DNA of 14,661 bases from the NCBI GenBank assembly GCA_026770615.1, contig MU631745.1:68886-83546 (forward strand), in the 5' to 3' direction. The notes beneath the pieces are model-generated. The model made no database searches. It was not told where the DNA came from and saw only the letters and a program-made list of their open reading frames with translations. Source of the DNA: Pavlovales sp. CCMP2436 (lineage: Eukaryota; Haptophyta; Pavlovophyceae; Pavlovales). Both the position numbers and the translations under genes were made by a program. Shown here piece by piece: positions 13,108 through 14,661 of the stretch (position 1 is its first letter; each line of letters begins with the position of its first letter).

Positions 13108-13187
13108 AGTATGAGTAATATAATTTGAAAGACTTAACTATTAATTAGTTAGAGTAACTTATTAGTCTGGATCTGTCAATTGATCAC

Positions 13188-13193
13188 TTTATT
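13188..13193 (-). promoter_or_regulatory. Candidate poly(A) signal for the minus-strand gene
   Basis: On the minus strand this reads AATAAA, 120 bases after the stop codon at 13313-13315. Position and orientation fit, but algal genes often use other signals. Confidence 0.35.
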
Positions 13194-13312
13194 TCACATT
13201 ATCAGTGCAGCTTCGCTGGTCACTAATCAGCAGTACCGTCACTGACCTACCCCCCCGCTCGACCAGCCGCAATTCGTGAGTAAAAAACGACAACGGTGCT
13301 CTGTCATTCATA

Positions 13313-14553
13313 TTAGTGAACGGGTGTGCCGGCGGGCTGCGCGCGTAGGTGCCCGTGCGCCGGCGTCTGCTCACGCTCCTCCGCTTCGAGCGCCAGGTAC
13401 TTAAACACCCATTCGGCCTCCGGCCCCGCCCGGTCGGCGAACTGCTCGCCGACTGCCTGCGCGCGCGCGAGCTGGCGGCGCCACTGTCGGATCTCCTGCT
13501 GCAGCTGCACCCGGCTCGCGACGACGTTGGCGCGCTGCGCGCTGAGCGGCCTCGCCGCCGAACGCGGGGCAGAGGAGGGCAGCTGCTGCTCGGCCCCGCC
13601 GTTGCCGCTTTGGTAACCCGAGACGGGCGAGCGCAGTGCGGACGCAGCGAGGCGCGGGACCGAGCCGGCGAGCGAGCTCTTGCTATTCGGCGAGAAGATA
13701 GAAGCGCTGCCGTGTGGACCCGCCTTGCGCCCGAGCACGCCCCGCGCCGACGTGGGCGTGTGCTCCGCGCCGCCGCCGGCAGCGGCGACGGAGGCGGCGC
13801 GCGGAGAGGAGTCGAGCGGGTCGGTGGGCGTGAGCGCAGCGAAGGCATCGCTGAGCGAGGAGACCGGCGCGAAGCCCGCGAGGCGCGCCATCAACTTCGG
13901 CGGATTGAAAGGCTGCCGCGGCGACTGACCCGCGTTCCACGGCGGCGCGGGCGGCGGGTGCTGCGCCGACGAGTAGCCGATGCTGCGCGCCGTCTGCGCA
14001 GTGGCGGGTGTAGCCGCGAGCCTGGCGTTGGCCGGTGTGCCGAGCGCGGTCCAGTGCGCGGGCCCAGCGGGCGACTGTGGGGTGCGCGGCTCTCGCTGTC
14101 CCTGCCGCGCGCTGCCGAGCGAAAGGCGCGTGAACTCTGCCGAGGCGTCGAGCGCGTCGCGCTCGTCACCGAGGTGCACACTCAGCTCGGCGCGCAGCCG
14201 CAGCGCGGCGCTGTCGTCCGCACGTTCGGCGAGGAGCACCTCAAGCAGCGCACGCGCAGTGCGTACCGGCGCGGGGCACCCGAACCGCTGGCCCACCTCG
14301 GCATACTTGCGTGCAAAGCTGAGGAAGTAGGTGCGCACGCGGAAGCCGTCGGGCATGCGCGCGCCGTCCTGGCCTGCGCGCACGCAGACGCACGCGGTAG
14401 AGGGGGCAGGCGGGCGGTCGTCAGGCACCGGCGCTGACGGAAGGGGCACGCGTGGTGGCGGAGCGCACCGAGGGCCCGCACGTCCACGCCGCAGATGGCG
14501 AAGAGCGTCTTGTCGAGCCGGCTGAGGTCGGCCTCCATCTGTGCGCCCGCCAT
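13313..14553 (-). CDS. Two-exon gene for an unrecognised TPR-like/coiled-coil protein
   Basis: Exon 1 is 14553-14469 (MAGAQMEADLSRLDKTLFAI and CGVDVRAL, ending in phase 1 before gtgcgc). Exon 2 is 14373-13313, after an acceptor gcgcag. The spliced frame is 1146 bases, 381 residues, with no disruption. Residues ~39-112 are helical and TPR-like (FLSFARKYAEV; ALRLRAELSVHLGDERDALD). Residues ~115-305 are Ser/Pro/Ala/Gly-rich and probably disordered. The last ~75 residues contain a coiled coil (VQLQQEIRQWRRQLARAQA; EWVFKYLALEAEEREQ). I recognise no family. The longer open frame reading through the intron into MGWGFGLGIW is an artefact of the adjacent minisatellite. ATG 14553 is preferred; one 15 bases upstream (14568) is in frame. 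Confidence 0.7.
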
Positions 14554-14570
14554 CCTGCGCCCCCGCAAAA

Positions 14571-14661
14571 TCTAAATCCCCAACCCAAATCCCCAACCCA
14601 AATCCCCAACCCAAATCCCCAACCCAAATCCCCAACCCAAATCCCCAACCCAAATCCCCAA
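14571..14661. repeat. 13-bp G-rich minisatellite running off the right edge
   Basis: About seven head-to-tail copies of aaatccccaaccc (minus strand gggttggggattt). It starts some 18 bases upstream of the ATG of the minus-strand gene, so it would lie in that gene's promoter or 5'UTR. The G-strand has regularly spaced runs of three and four G, suitable for a G-quadruplex. Confidence 0.95.

Noticed and set aside
13313..14653. Single 446-residue minus-strand protein beginning MGWGFGLGIW
   Set aside because: Its start is translation of the 13-bp minisatellite, and its frame runs through an evident intron. A spliced form with MAGAQMEADL as N-terminus is phase-consistent.
14571..14661. Telomere at the right end of the window
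   Set aside because: The unit is 13 bp and not a known telomeric motif. The C-rich strand runs 5'->3' towards the right edge, opposite to a right-hand telomere, and a gene starts immediately beside it.
1..14661. CRISPR array, bacterial operon, rRNA or tRNA genes
   Set aside because: No regularly spaced identical repeats with unique spacers, no rRNA signature, and no cloverleaf could be made out. The tandem arrays seen are simple minisatellites, and the gene structure is spliced and eukaryotic.

Overview
The window looks like nuclear DNA of a GC-rich, intron-bearing unicellular eukaryote, most likely a marine alga of the haptophyte/stramenopile kind. The evidence is: short GT-AG introns with conserved exon phases; secreted and membrane protein architecture; a SUMO-like domain; microsatellites and transposon remnants; no bacterial operon layout. 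The lineage is an inference from gene style, not from a marker gene.

Layout: (1) 1-1841 is a repeat-rich 5' flank with an unrecognised open frame at the left edge, a 16-bp perfect hairpin, a duplicated ~85-bp segment and a 0.37-kb dispersed repeat. (2) 1842-7856 (+) is the main gene. I reconstruct about 16 exons encoding a ~1,230-residue type I membrane subtilisin-like (S8, proteinase-K type) protease: signal peptide, a long unrecognised Cys-containing region, I9-type propeptide, catalytic Asp/His/Ser core, Pro-rich linker, three tandem ~90-residue 'ITPD' modules, one transmembrane helix and a cytosolic tail. All catalytic residues are present. However, two exons each need one extra base and one module exon has an in-frame TAA. 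The three modules were amplified together with their introns. (3) 7857-11180 holds the 3' flank, two more copies of the dispersed repeat (one forms an inverted pair with the copy at 1120-1490, bracketing the protease gene) and a decayed minus-strand, Pro/Lys-rich ORF that ends inside the repeat. This suggests a retroelement whose 3' end is the dispersed repeat. (4) ~11662-12388 (+) encodes a helical domain with a WHxHxxDT motif fused to a C-terminal SUMO-like domain that ends Gly-Cys instead of Gly-Gly; the helical part crosses frames at least twice. (5) 12678-13107 is a 430-bp MITE-like element with 23-bp terminal inverted repeats, a 4-bp target-site duplication and a nearly perfect 45-bp palindrome inside. 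(6) 13313-14553 (-) is a clean two-exon gene for a 381-residue unrecognised protein with TPR-like helices and a C-terminal coiled coil. Its start codon abuts a 13-bp G-rich minisatellite that runs off the right edge.

The genes are separate transcription units with no evident shared pathway. The recurring point is that two of three genes carry single-base disruptions while keeping family-diagnostic residues. That could be recent pseudogenisation or uncorrected assembly errors, and the sequence alone cannot decide between them. All exon coordinates are hand-derived from splice consensus, phase and family conservation.
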